NCBI GenBank assembly: GCA_039589195.1
Contig: JBDHHV010000090.1
Location: forward strand, 1 to 20,201
Reading direction: 5' to 3'
Origin: JBDHAC01 sp039589195
GTDB lineage: Bacteria; Gemmatimonadota; Gemmatimonadetes; Palauibacterales; Palauibacteraceae
Length of the DNA: 20,201 bases
A model generated the notes under the pieces. That model did not search any database. It was not told where the DNA came from and saw only the letters and a list, made by a program, of their open reading frames with translations. The position numbers and the translations under genes are program-made. Below, in pieces: positions 7,693 to 16,400 of the stretch (position 1 is its first letter; every line of letters starts with the position of its first letter).

Positions 7693-9173
7693 TCGGATAC
7701 GCTGTCCAGCAGCGGCCTCGCGGTCAGCTTGTCCGCCCCGAGCTGCGTGGCGAGCTGACCCGCGTCCTCGCGTTGGCCGGCGGAGAGGATCTCGCCGAGG
7801 AACGAGCCGGCGGCCGGGTTCAGGTACCAGTCCTCATCGAAGCGATCACGCAGCACCCGCCGCAGGATGGCAGACAGCATCCAGCCGCGGAGCTGTCGGG
7901 CCACCCAAAAACCGCGCCTCACATCCTCCAGGTAGGTTCGCTCATCGTAGCCGAAACCGGTCGCCCCGCTGATAAGCTCGACGTACCGGGGCGCCATCTG
8001 ACCGGGCCGCTCGGCGTTGGCGAGCTCCAGCTCATACAGGAGTCGGGCCGCGTGGAGCCGCAGTCGACCGAGCTTGAGGAAGGCCGCGAGGCGCCGGTAT
8101 TCCTCGAGCTCCGGACCCTCCATCCTGGTGGTGCGCTCCGCCCAACCGGCATCCAGCACCAGGGATTCGAACAGCAGGGCGAACGTCTCTGTCACGGCGG
8201 AGTCGCCCAGCGCCCGATACTCGAATGGAAGCCGTGCGCCCGTATAGGCGAAGTGCAGGACGTGCCCGATCTCGTGCAACAGCGACTCGCAGTCACCCCA
8301 ACCACCGACTCGTGGGGCGACCAGCACCACCCGGCCCGGCACCTGGAGCCCGACACTGAAGGACTCGCTCACCTTCAGCGGCCGGATGTCCAGATCCAGC
8401 TGCACCTTCCCGTTCGCCTCCAGCGGCAGGCCCAGCTCGGCCAGGTCGCGCTGAATCGCGGCGAGAACGGAGGGGAGCCCGAAGCGGTCGGCCAGCCACG
8501 ACATCCGGCGCAACCACAGGAGGTCGGGCTGCTTGCCGTCCTCGGGATCGATCGAAAGGTGAGTGCGTGCGTGGCGCCGCAGGTGCTCCCGGTAGGCGTC
8601 CTCCGTGTGCGAAAGGATTCGCACCGCTTCCCGTGCCAGTCCGCGGATGTTGATCCCGGCCAGGCGCTCACGGGCCTCGACGTAGTCTCCGAAGCCCAAC
8701 TCGGCGACGGCTTCCCTCTCGCGATAGAGGATGTCGATCTGGAGAGCGGCCGCCTCTTCGAGCCGCGCGTTGCGGGCTTCGCTCCACGCGAGTCGTTCGC
8801 CGCGGTCCGCCGTCTGCGCCACTCTCGCCGGCACGCGCCGCAGCGGAAGCAGGCTGGGCCCGCGGCGAACGGTGGCGCTCGCCTCCCAGGCCCGGAGCTG
8901 GTCTTCGAGCGGGGCGAGGTCGGCTTCGACCCGCTGATCGGCGACCCAGGAGAGGAGCCAGCCGAGCCTGCGTCTTTCATCGCCGGTTGCCTCGGCGAGC
9001 CCCCGCTGGAGCGCGGGAAGTACCTCCGGATCCCGCAGCAGCCGGTGGTGCTCGTACAACGGACCGAACTCGGACCGCTCCTTCAGACCCGCTTTGGTCT
9101 CATACCGCTCGGCAGCGATCGCGCTCTTCAGGCGCTCTGCCGTGTCGCGAATCTCGGGGATGCCCAGAGACAT
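7680..9173 (-). CDS. M3-like (thermolysin-fold) metallopeptidase
   Basis: The predicted 497-residue zinc peptidase is helix-rich and lacks a signal peptide, so it is probably cytoplasmic. HEIGH is at residues 300-304. Glu329, in AVTETFALLFE 25 residues after the second His, is well placed as the third ligand, as in M3 oligopeptidases (thimet oligopeptidase, oligoendopeptidase F). The long alpha-helical N-terminal region also fits that class. It is shorter than typical M3 enzymes (~600 aa) and may represent an M3-related subfamily. The likely role is trimming short peptides; this is inferred from the family. ATG at 9173 follows the glyQS stop by 15 nt, so the two are probably co-transcribed. 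The stop overlaps the hydrolase gene. Confidence 0.88.
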   Translation of the reverse strand: MSLGIPEIRDTAERLKSAIAAERYETKAGLKERSEFGPLYEHHRLLRDPEVLPALQRGLAEATGDERRRLGWLLSWVADQRVEADLAPLEDQLRAWEASATVRRGPSLLPLRRVPARVAQTADRGERLAWSEARNARLEEAAALQIDILYREREAVAELGFGDYVEARERLAGINIRGLAREAVRILSHTEDAYREHLRRHARTHLSIDPEDGKQPDLLWLRRMSWLADRFGLPSVLAAIQRDLAELGLPLEANGKVQLDLDIRPLKVSESFSVGLQVPGRVVLVAPRVGGWGDCESLLHEIGHVLHFAYTGARLPFEYRALGDSAVTETFALLFESLVLDAGWAERTTRMEGPELEEYRRLAAFLKLGRLRLHAARLLYELELANAERPGQMAPRYVELISGATGFGYDERTYLEDVRRGFWVARQLRGWMLSAILRRVLRDRFDEDWYLNPAAGSFLGEILSAGQREDAGQLATQLGADKLTARPLLDSVSEWLD

Positions 9174-9188
9174 GGTCCGAAGCGGCCG

Positions 9189-10598
9189 TCAGGCCGTCGA
9201 GGCAACCCCCGGCAAGCGCCGCAGGGCGTCCATCAGATAGGGCTCCAGGCCCGCCATGGGCACGCGTTCCTGCTCGAGGGAGTCCCGGTCCCGGACCGTG
9301 ACAGTCTCATCCTCGGTCGTCTGACCGTCGACCGTGATGCAGAACGGCGTCCCCGCCTCATCCTGGCGGCGGTATCGGCGTCCGATGGACCCCGCCGCGT
9401 CGTAGAACACGTTCAGCCTCCCCCGAAGCGCGGAGGCGATATTGCCCGCGATTTCCGGCATCCCGTCCTTTTTCACGAGCGGGAAGACCGCCGCCTTTAT
9501 GGGTGCAAGGCGGGGGAGTAACCGCAGGACGACCCGCTTCTCACCAGCCACTTCCTCTTCATGATACGCATCCGCGAGCACGACGAGCATGGTGCGGTTC
9601 AAGCCGGCGGAGGTCTCGATCACGTACGGGACGAACCGATCCCCCGAGGCGGGGTCGAAGTATTCCAGCTTCTTTCCGGTATGGGCTTGGTGGGCCTCGA
9701 GATCGTAATCGGTGCGATTGTGTATCCCCTCGAACTCCTGCCATCCGAACGGGAACCGATACTCGATATCGAACGCCGTCTTCGCGTAATGGGCCAGCTC
9801 GTCGGGGCCGTGCTCGTGGAATCTCAACCGCTCTCCGCGGATGCCCAGCGATTCGACCCACGCCATGCGGCGCGTCATCCAGGTCTCGAACCACTCCTCA
9901 TCCGTGCCGGGCTTCACGAAGAACTGCATCTCCATCTGTTCGAACTCGCGCGTCCGGAAGACGAAGTTCCCGGGGGTGATCTCGTTCCTGAACGCCTTGC
10001 CGACCTGCGCGATCCCGAACGGGACCTTCGCGCGCGCACTGTCGAGCACGTTCCTGAAATTCACGTAGATCCCCTGGGCGGTCTCGGGGCGCAAATAGAC
10101 CACCGCCGCGTCTTCCTCGACCGGCCCCATGAACGTCTTGAACATGAGGTTGAATTGTCGCGGCTCGGTGAACTCGCCCGTCGTTCCACACACGGAGCAC
10201 TGCTGCTCTTCGGGACGGCCGGCCACGATCGCCTCCAGCTCGTCGGCTCGGAAGCGCCGGTGACAGTTCCGGCACTCGACCAGGGGATCCGAGAAGCCAC
10301 CGACGTGTCCGCTGGCCACCCAAACATCCGGGTGCATCAGGATCCCGGCGTCGATCCCGACGATCTCCTCGTGTCGGTAGACCATCTCTTCCCACCACGC
10401 AGATCGAACGTGCTCCTTCAACTCGACCCCGAGCGGGCCGTAGTCGTAGACCGAGCCGATTCCGCCGTAGATCTCGGACGACTGAAAGATGAAGCCCCGC
10501 CGCTTGCACAGTGAGACGAGCTTCTCCATGAGCTCGGGCGGGTGCGGGGCGGCCTCGGCGGCCTCGTTCTGCTCTTCGGTATCGAGGTCGGGAGTCAT
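9189..10598 (-). CDS. glyQS: Glycyl-tRNA synthetase, single-chain (alpha2) type
   Basis: This is a class II aminoacyl-tRNA synthetase that charges tRNA-Gly with glycine in the cytoplasm. It is the 469-residue homodimeric form rather than the alpha2beta2 type. Visible signatures are motif 1 context (SVYDYGPLGVELKEHVRSAWW), motif 2 (GKAFRNEITPGNFVFRTREFEQME) and motif 3 (ETSAGLNRTMLVVLADAY), followed by an anticodon-binding domain (LLPRLAPIKAAVFPLVKK onward). A zinc-ribbon-like insertion carries C109-x2-C112 and C134-x2-C137. ATG at 10598 is chosen. The frame is open to 10697, but those 33 residues would be translated through the intergenic hairpin and lack similarity to the family. GGAG precedes the ATG by only a few bases. 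I see no T-box leader. It leads a long run of same-strand genes. Confidence 0.96.
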   Translation of the reverse strand: MTPDLDTEEQNEAAEAAPHPPELMEKLVSLCKRRGFIFQSSEIYGGIGSVYDYGPLGVELKEHVRSAWWEEMVYRHEEIVGIDAGILMHPDVWVASGHVGGFSDPLVECRNCHRRFRADELEAIVAGRPEEQQCSVCGTTGEFTEPRQFNLMFKTFMGPVEEDAAVVYLRPETAQGIYVNFRNVLDSARAKVPFGIAQVGKAFRNEITPGNFVFRTREFEQMEMQFFVKPGTDEEWFETWMTRRMAWVESLGIRGERLRFHEHGPDELAHYAKTAFDIEYRFPFGWQEFEGIHNRTDYDLEAHQAHTGKKLEYFDPASGDRFVPYVIETSAGLNRTMLVVLADAYHEEEVAGEKRVVLRLLPRLAPIKAAVFPLVKKDGMPEIAGNIASALRGRLNVFYDAAGSIGRRYRRQDEAGTPFCITVDGQTTEDETVTVRDRDSLEQERVPMAGLEPYLMDALRRLPGVASTA

Positions 10599-10668
10599 CG
10601 GCTCCGGAGTCGTCGGTGACGCGGCTGAAGTCCAAGTCTCACGTGGCGCTGTCACGCCCGCAAACAAA

Positions 10669-10695
10669 GCCGGAGCCGAGAAAGTCGGCTCCGGC
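10669..10695 (-). terminator. Intrinsic terminator or attenuator hairpin between S9 peptidase and glyQS
   Basis: A perfect 11-bp inverted repeat (GCCGGAGCCGA / TCGGCTCCGGC) closes a 5-nt loop. On the minus strand it is followed by TTTGTTTG, as in a rho-independent terminator. It lies 111 nt after the S9D peptidase stop and 71 nt before the glyQS start, so it most simply ends the peptidase transcript. If the candidate promoter at 10707-10735 is real, it would instead sit at the very start of the glyQS leader. Confidence 0.6.
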
Positions 10696-10706
10696 ACGGG
10701 CCGAAA

Positions 10707-10735
10707 AGGATAGCCCTCGATGGGGACGCCGCCAA
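10707..10735 (-). promoter_or_regulatory. glyQS: Candidate sigma70-like promoter upstream of glyQS
   Basis: Reading the minus strand, TTGGCG (10735-10730) and TATCCT (10712-10707) are separated by 17 nt, each matching 4 of 6 consensus bases. It would direct transcription toward glyQS. The assignment is weak because the strong hairpin at 10669-10695 would lie only about 10 nt after the start site. Confidence 0.28.
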
Positions 10736-10745
10736 GGACGACGAG

Positions 10746-10778
10746 GCCCCGCGGCTGCCCGATAAGCGACCGCGGGGC
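10746..10778. other. 9-bp GC-rich hairpin just after the S9D peptidase stop
   Basis: GCCCCGCGG (10746-10754) and CCGCGGGGC (10770-10778) can pair around a 15-nt loop. It starts 28 nt past the S9D stop. There is no T-run on the minus strand, so it may stabilise the mRNA 3' end or assist the hairpin at 10669-10695 rather than terminate by itself. Confidence 0.4.
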
Positions 10779-10805
10779 TCTCTTCTGTCCGAGGCGGTTC
10801 GGGCC

Positions 10806-13298
10806 TCAGCTTCCCGATTCGGCGGCCGTGACCCGCTTCTCCTCCCTGGGAGGCGCGTTCTTCACATGCATGTCCAGCCAGCGGTCCGTCTCCCACAGCA
10901 TGTGCAGGAGCGACTCGCGGGCCACATACCCGTGGCTCTCATGCGGCAACATGACGAGCCGTGCGGTCGCACCCAGACCCTTCAAGGCCGCGTAATAGCG
11001 CCGGCTCTGGATCGGGAAGGTGCCGGAGTTGTTATCCGCATCGCCATGAATGAGAAGGATCGGCTCGTTCACCTTCTCGGCATGCATGAACGGCGACATG
11101 GTGAAGTAGATCTCGGGCGCCTCCCAATAGAGCCGCTCTTCGGCCTGGAACCCGAACGGCGTGAGCGTCCTGTTGTACGCCCCGCTCCGCGCGATCCCCG
11201 CTCGGAACAGATCGGAATGCGCGAGCAGGTTACCGGTCATGAACGCTCCGTACGAGTGCCCTCCGATCGCCACCCGATCGGGATCCACGACTCCGCGCCG
11301 GACCCCTTCTTCGATCGCCGCCTGAGCGTTGGCGACGAGCTGCTCGCGGAACGTGTCGTTCGGCTCCGCATCGCCCTCGCCCACGATGGGCATCGAGGCG
11401 TTGTTGATCACCGCGTACCCGCGGGTCACGTAGGGAATCGCGCCCCAATAGCTGACGGTCTTGAACTGGTAGGGTGAGTCCGTGCGCTGACCGGCGGCAT
11501 CCAGACTCTTGAACTCGCGCGGATAGGCCCACACGAACGCGGGCAGCGGGCCATCTCGCTGGGCCTCGTAGCCCGCCGGCAGATAGATGGTGGCGCTGAG
11601 CGGCACACCGTCCCCGCGCTCGTACTGGATCGCCTCTTTCTGGATGTCCGCGAGCTGCGGATAAGGGTGTGGGAAGTCCGTCACCGCGGTGGCATCGCCC
11701 GATTCCACATCACGCACGTAGAAATTGGGCGGGTCGGTGTTCGTCTCACGCCGGGTAAGCAGCTTCGTCCCCTCGTCGTCGATCAGCGTGATAGGAAACT
11801 CGTAGTAAGGTGCCTCAGAGCGGAACAGCTCCTCGACATCGCCGCTCTCGAGGGTGAGCCGGCGCAGGAACGGACGATTGCCCTCCGGCGAAGCGCCCTG
11901 CCCCGTCAGGAACACGGTCTCCCCGCCGTCAGCGGTCATGATCACCCTCGTGCCGTGCTCCGTCGGACGGGTGAGCGGGCGGCCGGGATCGTTGTACCGG
12001 TCCTCGTACGAGAGATCGAACAGGACACGCGGCTCCGAGGGCATGTCGGGGCTCACCAGGTACACGCGGCTCTGGCGCGTGGACCACCAGCGCTCGCTCA
12101 CGAGGGCGAAACCCTCCTCTGCCCACGAGATCCCCGCGTAACGGAGCGGGAGCGTCGCGATCGCCACGGGCTCGCCCTCGAACGGGGCTCCCAGGGTGAA
12201 CACCCGGTCGCGCTCGTCCGCCTCGGCGTGTGCGTCCCCTCCGTCCAGCGCCTCCACCCAGTACAGGGTCGCGGCTTCATCGGCCCGCCAGGCGATGGAC
12301 CGGATTCCGGTGGGCACCGACCCGAACGCCGTCGGGACGTTCTCGGCCAGCGGCAGGTCCACGATCTCCTTCACGAGATTCCCGTCCAGATCCAGGACCG
12401 TGATCCGATTCGGGAACCGACTACCCGGCACCAGATACGAGAACGGCCGGTGCGTCGCGGCGACGAGCACGTACTGGCCATCCGGGGAGGGGTTCGCCGT
12501 CCGCACGAGCCACGGCTCTCCCAATCGAGCCACATGGCCGTCGAGATCGACCCGCACCAACTGGGTGATCACGTGGTGCTCGAACAAGGCCTCGTCGTAG
12601 GGGTTGGTCAGAAGATCCTGGTAGGTGCGTGCGGGTGCCGCCTCGCCGGTGGTCTCCTGGATCACCGGTCCCACCGGCACACGCGGGGCCTCGGGCGCCG
12701 GCCCACGCGCTTCGGGGATCGTGCGCACGACCAGCGTGCGGCTGTCGGAGACCCACTCGTATGCGCTGCCGTAGTAGGCGTCGTTGACGGCGGCATCCAA
12801 CAACCGCCGGGCGCGAGCGCTCGCCACCTCGGCCACCCACATCTCGATCCGGTCGTCGCGGTCGAGGGTGAACGCGATGTGGGTGCCATCGGGCGACCAA
12901 TCCACGTTGCGAATCCGCGATTCCGGCGGCAGTCCGACGATCGGCCGCTCCTGCCCATCGAGCGTTCTCAGGGCGAGATCCGAGAATGGCCGGGCTCGGC
13001 TAGGACCGTTTGTGCGCGGATTGATCCGCAGGCCTGCCAGCCGTAGCTCGGGTTCCGACACCTCCGCGATGGTGGGCAGGCTCGGGCGCTGCATGAGCAA
13101 CAGGACCGTGCCGTCCGGGCTCAAGCTCACACCCGGGGTGATGGGTGCGTCCACCAGCGCAGCCAGCTCGGGCGGCGGTATCTGATACGTCTCCTGCGCC
13201 GGGGCGGAAACGGCCGTCAGCAGCAGCGACGCGAGGACCATTAGGGGGCTCGCGGCCTTGGCGCACCGCGGGATTTTCGAAGCGAGCGAGGTCATCAT
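10806..13298 (-). CDS. Secreted S9D-type (glutamyl endopeptidase-like) serine peptidase
   Basis: The 830-residue precursor starts with basic residues, a hydrophobic core (PLMVLASLLLTAVS) and an Ala-Pro-Ala site, a Sec signal peptide with cleavage near APA-QET. A beta-propeller region fills the middle (repeated SPDG/WSPDGT motifs). The C-terminal alpha/beta-hydrolase domain holds Ser682 (GGHSYGAF), Asp755 (HGDADNNSG) and His789 (PHESHGY). The opening IPPPELAALVDAPITPGVS and the segment ARSGAYNRTLTPFGFQ closely resemble plant chloroplast glutamyl endopeptidase, hence S9D rather than prolyl oligopeptidase proper. The expected role is periplasmic or extracellular cleavage of peptides after Glu, inferred from the family. 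ATG at 13298 (a second ATG follows at 13295) has GGAG about 9 nt upstream. The frame stays open far upstream, but that region overlaps the divergent gene and precedes the signal peptide. Confidence 0.94.
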   Translation of the reverse strand: MMTSLASKIPRCAKAASPLMVLASLLLTAVSAPAQETYQIPPPELAALVDAPITPGVSLSPDGTVLLLMQRPSLPTIAEVSEPELRLAGLRINPRTNGPSRARPFSDLALRTLDGQERPIVGLPPESRIRNVDWSPDGTHIAFTLDRDDRIEMWVAEVASARARRLLDAAVNDAYYGSAYEWVSDSRTLVVRTIPEARGPAPEAPRVPVGPVIQETTGEAAPARTYQDLLTNPYDEALFEHHVITQLVRVDLDGHVARLGEPWLVRTANPSPDGQYVLVAATHRPFSYLVPGSRFPNRITVLDLDGNLVKEIVDLPLAENVPTAFGSVPTGIRSIAWRADEAATLYWVEALDGGDAHAEADERDRVFTLGAPFEGEPVAIATLPLRYAGISWAEEGFALVSERWWSTRQSRVYLVSPDMPSEPRVLFDLSYEDRYNDPGRPLTRPTEHGTRVIMTADGGETVFLTGQGASPEGNRPFLRRLTLESGDVEELFRSEAPYYEFPITLIDDEGTKLLTRRETNTDPPNFYVRDVESGDATAVTDFPHPYPQLADIQKEAIQYERGDGVPLSATIYLPAGYEAQRDGPLPAFVWAYPREFKSLDAAGQRTDSPYQFKTVSYWGAIPYVTRGYAVINNASMPIVGEGDAEPNDTFREQLVANAQAAIEEGVRRGVVDPDRVAIGGHSYGAFMTGNLLAHSDLFRAGIARSGAYNRTLTPFGFQAEERLYWEAPEIYFTMSPFMHAEKVNEPILLIHGDADNNSGTFPIQSRRYYAALKGLGATARLVMLPHESHGYVARESLLHMLWETDRWLDMHVKNAPPREEKRVTAAESGS

Positions 13299-13347
13299 GG
13301 CTGTCGACTCCGGAAGCGGGACAGCGTAGTCCGTGTGCGGATGTTTG

Positions 13348-13377
13348 ACGATAGGCCGCATCGGGGGACGCGGGCAA
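13348..13377 (-). promoter_or_regulatory. Candidate promoter for the S9D peptidase in the divergent gap
   Basis: On the minus strand TTGCCC (13377-13372) and TATCGT (13353-13348) are 18 nt apart, each 4 of 6 to the sigma70 consensus, about 50 nt before the peptidase ATG. The 144-bp gap 13299-13442 must also hold the promoter of the divergent fusion gene. I find TTGACG at 13345 and 13407 on the plus strand, but no good -10 partner for either. Confidence 0.28.
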
Positions 13378-13442
13378 GCGCGGCCGCCCGCGAGGTCGCC
13401 GGTCCATTGACGTCGCGCATCTCGACACCAGAGCTTTGCGAC

Positions 13443-16400
13443 ATGGAGACGCTGGCCGCCTCCGTGGCCGCGCGTCGGCCACGGTTCGACGTAACGGACG
13501 CGAGTCGGATCGCCGCGGAGCTCTGGGGTCTGGAGGCCATTGCGCAGGAGCTCCCGAGCGAACGCGACCAGAACTTCCTCCTGGTCGATCGGGCGGCTCA
13601 GCGCTTCGTCCTCAAGATCGCGAACGCGGCCGAGCGCCGCGAGATTCTCGACCTGCAACTGTGCGCCCTGGAGCACGTCTCGGTCGCGGGGCTGCCGTAT
13701 CACTTCCCCAACGCCCGACCCACGGGCGACGATCGGCTGCTCGCCACGATCGAATCGCCCGGCGGTGAGACACACCTCGTGCGCCTTCTCACCTACGTCC
13801 CGGGACGGCCGCTGGGGCCACGCATGCGCTCGCCGGAGATCCTCGCCGAGCTGGGTCATTTCCTCGGCTCGTTGGACAGGGTGCTCGGCGAGTTCGCGCA
13901 CCCGCAGGCGGAGCGCGAGCTCGTGTGGGATCTGGCCGGGGCCGCGGAGCTGATACGAGAGCACCTGGCCGCGATCGACGATACGGGACGCCGTGACATG
14001 GTGACCCGATGTCTGGACCGGTACGAGGAGCATACGGTCCCGCACCTCCCGGAGCTCCGCACGAGCGTGATCCACAACGACGCGAACGAAGCGAACATCC
14101 TCGTGCGCTCACCGATCCCCGGTACCGACGAGACCCTGGCCCCTCGCATCACGGGGCTGATCGATTTCGGTGACATGGTGCGCTCCTGGACGGTGGCCGA
14201 GCTCGCGGTCGCGTGCGCGTATGCCGCGATGGAGTCGAGCGATCCGGTCGGTGTTTGCGCGCGCGTCGCGCGCGGGTATCACGCGGCGTATCCCCTGCAC
14301 GAGCCCGAGATCGATGCGCTCCTGGATCTCGTTCGTCTGCGGCTGTGTCTGAGCGTCGTCGTCTCGGCTGTCCGCGCCGGACACGAGCCGGGGAACGAGT
14401 ACCTCGTGGTCAGTCAGAAGCCCGCGTGGGAGCTGTTGCACCGGTTCGAAGCGGAGCCGGGGCCCGAGTTGGCGAGGTATCGCCTCCGCGACGCTTGTGA
14501 GCTGGACCCCTGCCCCGCGGGGACCCGCGTGTCGGCGTGGCTGGCCGCGGGAAGCGCGGACGTGCGACCGGTGGTGAGAACGGATCCGTCCGCCGCCGAG
14601 CCCACCGTCTTCGACCTGAGCGTGGCGAGCCCGGAGGGCGGAGCGGTCGAGACGCCAGACGACATGGAGGCGTGGACGCGATCTCTGTTCCGCCGGGTAG
14701 AGGACGCGAACACCGATCTCGGCATCGGCCGCTACGACGAGGTCCGCTGGTGCTACACGGGCGATGCTTTCCGAGCCGAGCGCGACGAGCGTGACGAGTG
14801 GCGAACGGTGCACATCGGCCTCGACCTGTTCCAGCCACCGGGCTCCCCGGTGTGCGCACCGCTCCCCGGTGTCGTTCACAGCTTCGCCGACAACGCCGAC
14901 CGCCTCGATTACGGCCCCACGATCATCCTCGAGCACGAGGTTGCGAGCGGCCCCCTCCGCTTCTGGACCCTCTACGGTCACCTGTCGCGCGATTCTCTGG
15001 AGGGGCTGTGCGAAGGGAAGCGGGTCGAGGCGGGTGAGGTCTTCGGACACATTGGTGATCGTCCGGCGAACGGCGACTGGCCGCCCCATCTGCATTTCCA
15101 GATCATCGCGGATTTGCTTGGCCAGAGCGGGACGTTCCCCGGCGTCGCGGCACCGGGGCAGCGAGACGTGTGGCTGAGCGTGAGCCCCGATCCGAACGCG
15201 CTCCTCGAGCTCTCGGGACCGACCCGGGCCCCGCGGCACCCACCACCGGAGACGCTGGTCGATGAACGAGCCCGCCGGCTGGGCCCATCGTTGAGCCTCT
15301 CGTATCGAGCCCCGCTCCACCTCGTCCGCGGACGCGGCGCGTATCTGTACGATACCGATGGACAGCCCTTCCTGGACTGCGTCAACAACGTGGCGCACGT
15401 CGGACACAGTCATCCCCGCGTGGTGGACGCGATCCGGCGACAGGCGGCGGTGCTCAACACCAACACCCGCTACCTGCACGAGGGGATCCTCCGCTACAGC
15501 GAGCGCCTGACCGCTCTCCTGCCGGACCCGCTCCGCACCTGCTTCTTCGTGTGCTCGGGGAGCGAGGCGAACGAGCTCGCTCTACGAATGGCGCGGGCTC
15601 ATGCGGGGGGCGATCAAGTGATCGTGATAGAGGGAGCGTACCACGGGAACACGCGCGCGCTCGTCGACGTTAGTCCGTACAAGTTCGATGGTCCGGGTGG
15701 GGAGGGCGCTCCGGAGCACGTGCACGTCGTCCCGATGCCGGACGTGTACCGCGGCCGGTACCGGGACGACGACCCGGACGCGGGGACGCGATACGCGGCG
15801 CATGTGCGCGAGGCGGCCAACGGCGCTGCGGAGCGTGGGCTCGCGGCGTTCGTGTGTGAGGCGCTCCTCGGGTGCGGTGGACAGATCCCGCTTCCCGCGG
15901 GGTACCTGGCGGCAGCGTTCGAGAATGTTCGGGAGGCGGGTGGGGTGTGCATCGCGGACGAGGTACAGGTCGGCTTCGGTCGGGTCGGGTCCCACTTCTG
16001 GGGGTTCGAGACGCACGGGGTCGTCCCCGACATCGTCACTCTGGGCAAGCCCATCGGGAACGGCCATCCGATCGGCGCCGTCGTAACGACGCCCGAGATC
16101 GCGGCCTCCTTCGACACGGGCATGGAGTATTTCAACACCTTCGGCGGCAACCCCGTCTCGTGCGCGGCTGCGCTCGCCGTGCTCGACGTGATCCGGGACG
16201 AGGACCTGCAGGAGCGTGCCGGCCGGGTCGGGGCGCGTCTCGCGGACGGGCTGAGGGGACTCATGGAGACACGCTCGTTGATCGGCGATGTGCGCGGAGA
16301 TGGGCTGTTCCTGGGGATCGAGCTCGTATTGGACCGCAGGACGCGGGAACCGGCCCCCTCCCACGCCGCGCTCGCCGTCGAGCGGATGAGACAGCGTGGC

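Noticed and set aside
7425..9521. A 698-codon open frame on the plus strand, antisense to the M3-like peptidase and the end of glyQS.
   Set aside because: It is a high-GC shadow frame: composition is Arg/Gly/Pro/Gln-rich without domain structure, while the opposite strand encodes recognisable enzymes with intact active sites. Similar shadows occur at 9561-10514, 11667-13046 and 14109-15479.
10599..10697. N-terminal extension of glyQS by 33 residues.
   Set aside because: The extension is encoded by the intergenic hairpin region and has no similarity to synthetase N-termini; ATG at 10598 fits family length.
10599..10700. Possible T-box or glycine riboswitch leader for glyQS.
   Set aside because: No T-box consensus, specifier loop or glycine aptamer core is visible in the ~200-nt gap; only simple hairpins.
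13299..14075. Upstream extension of the S9D peptidase frame by about 259 codons.
   Set aside because: It lies antisense to the fusion gene's kinase domain and would place the clear signal peptide in the middle of the protein.
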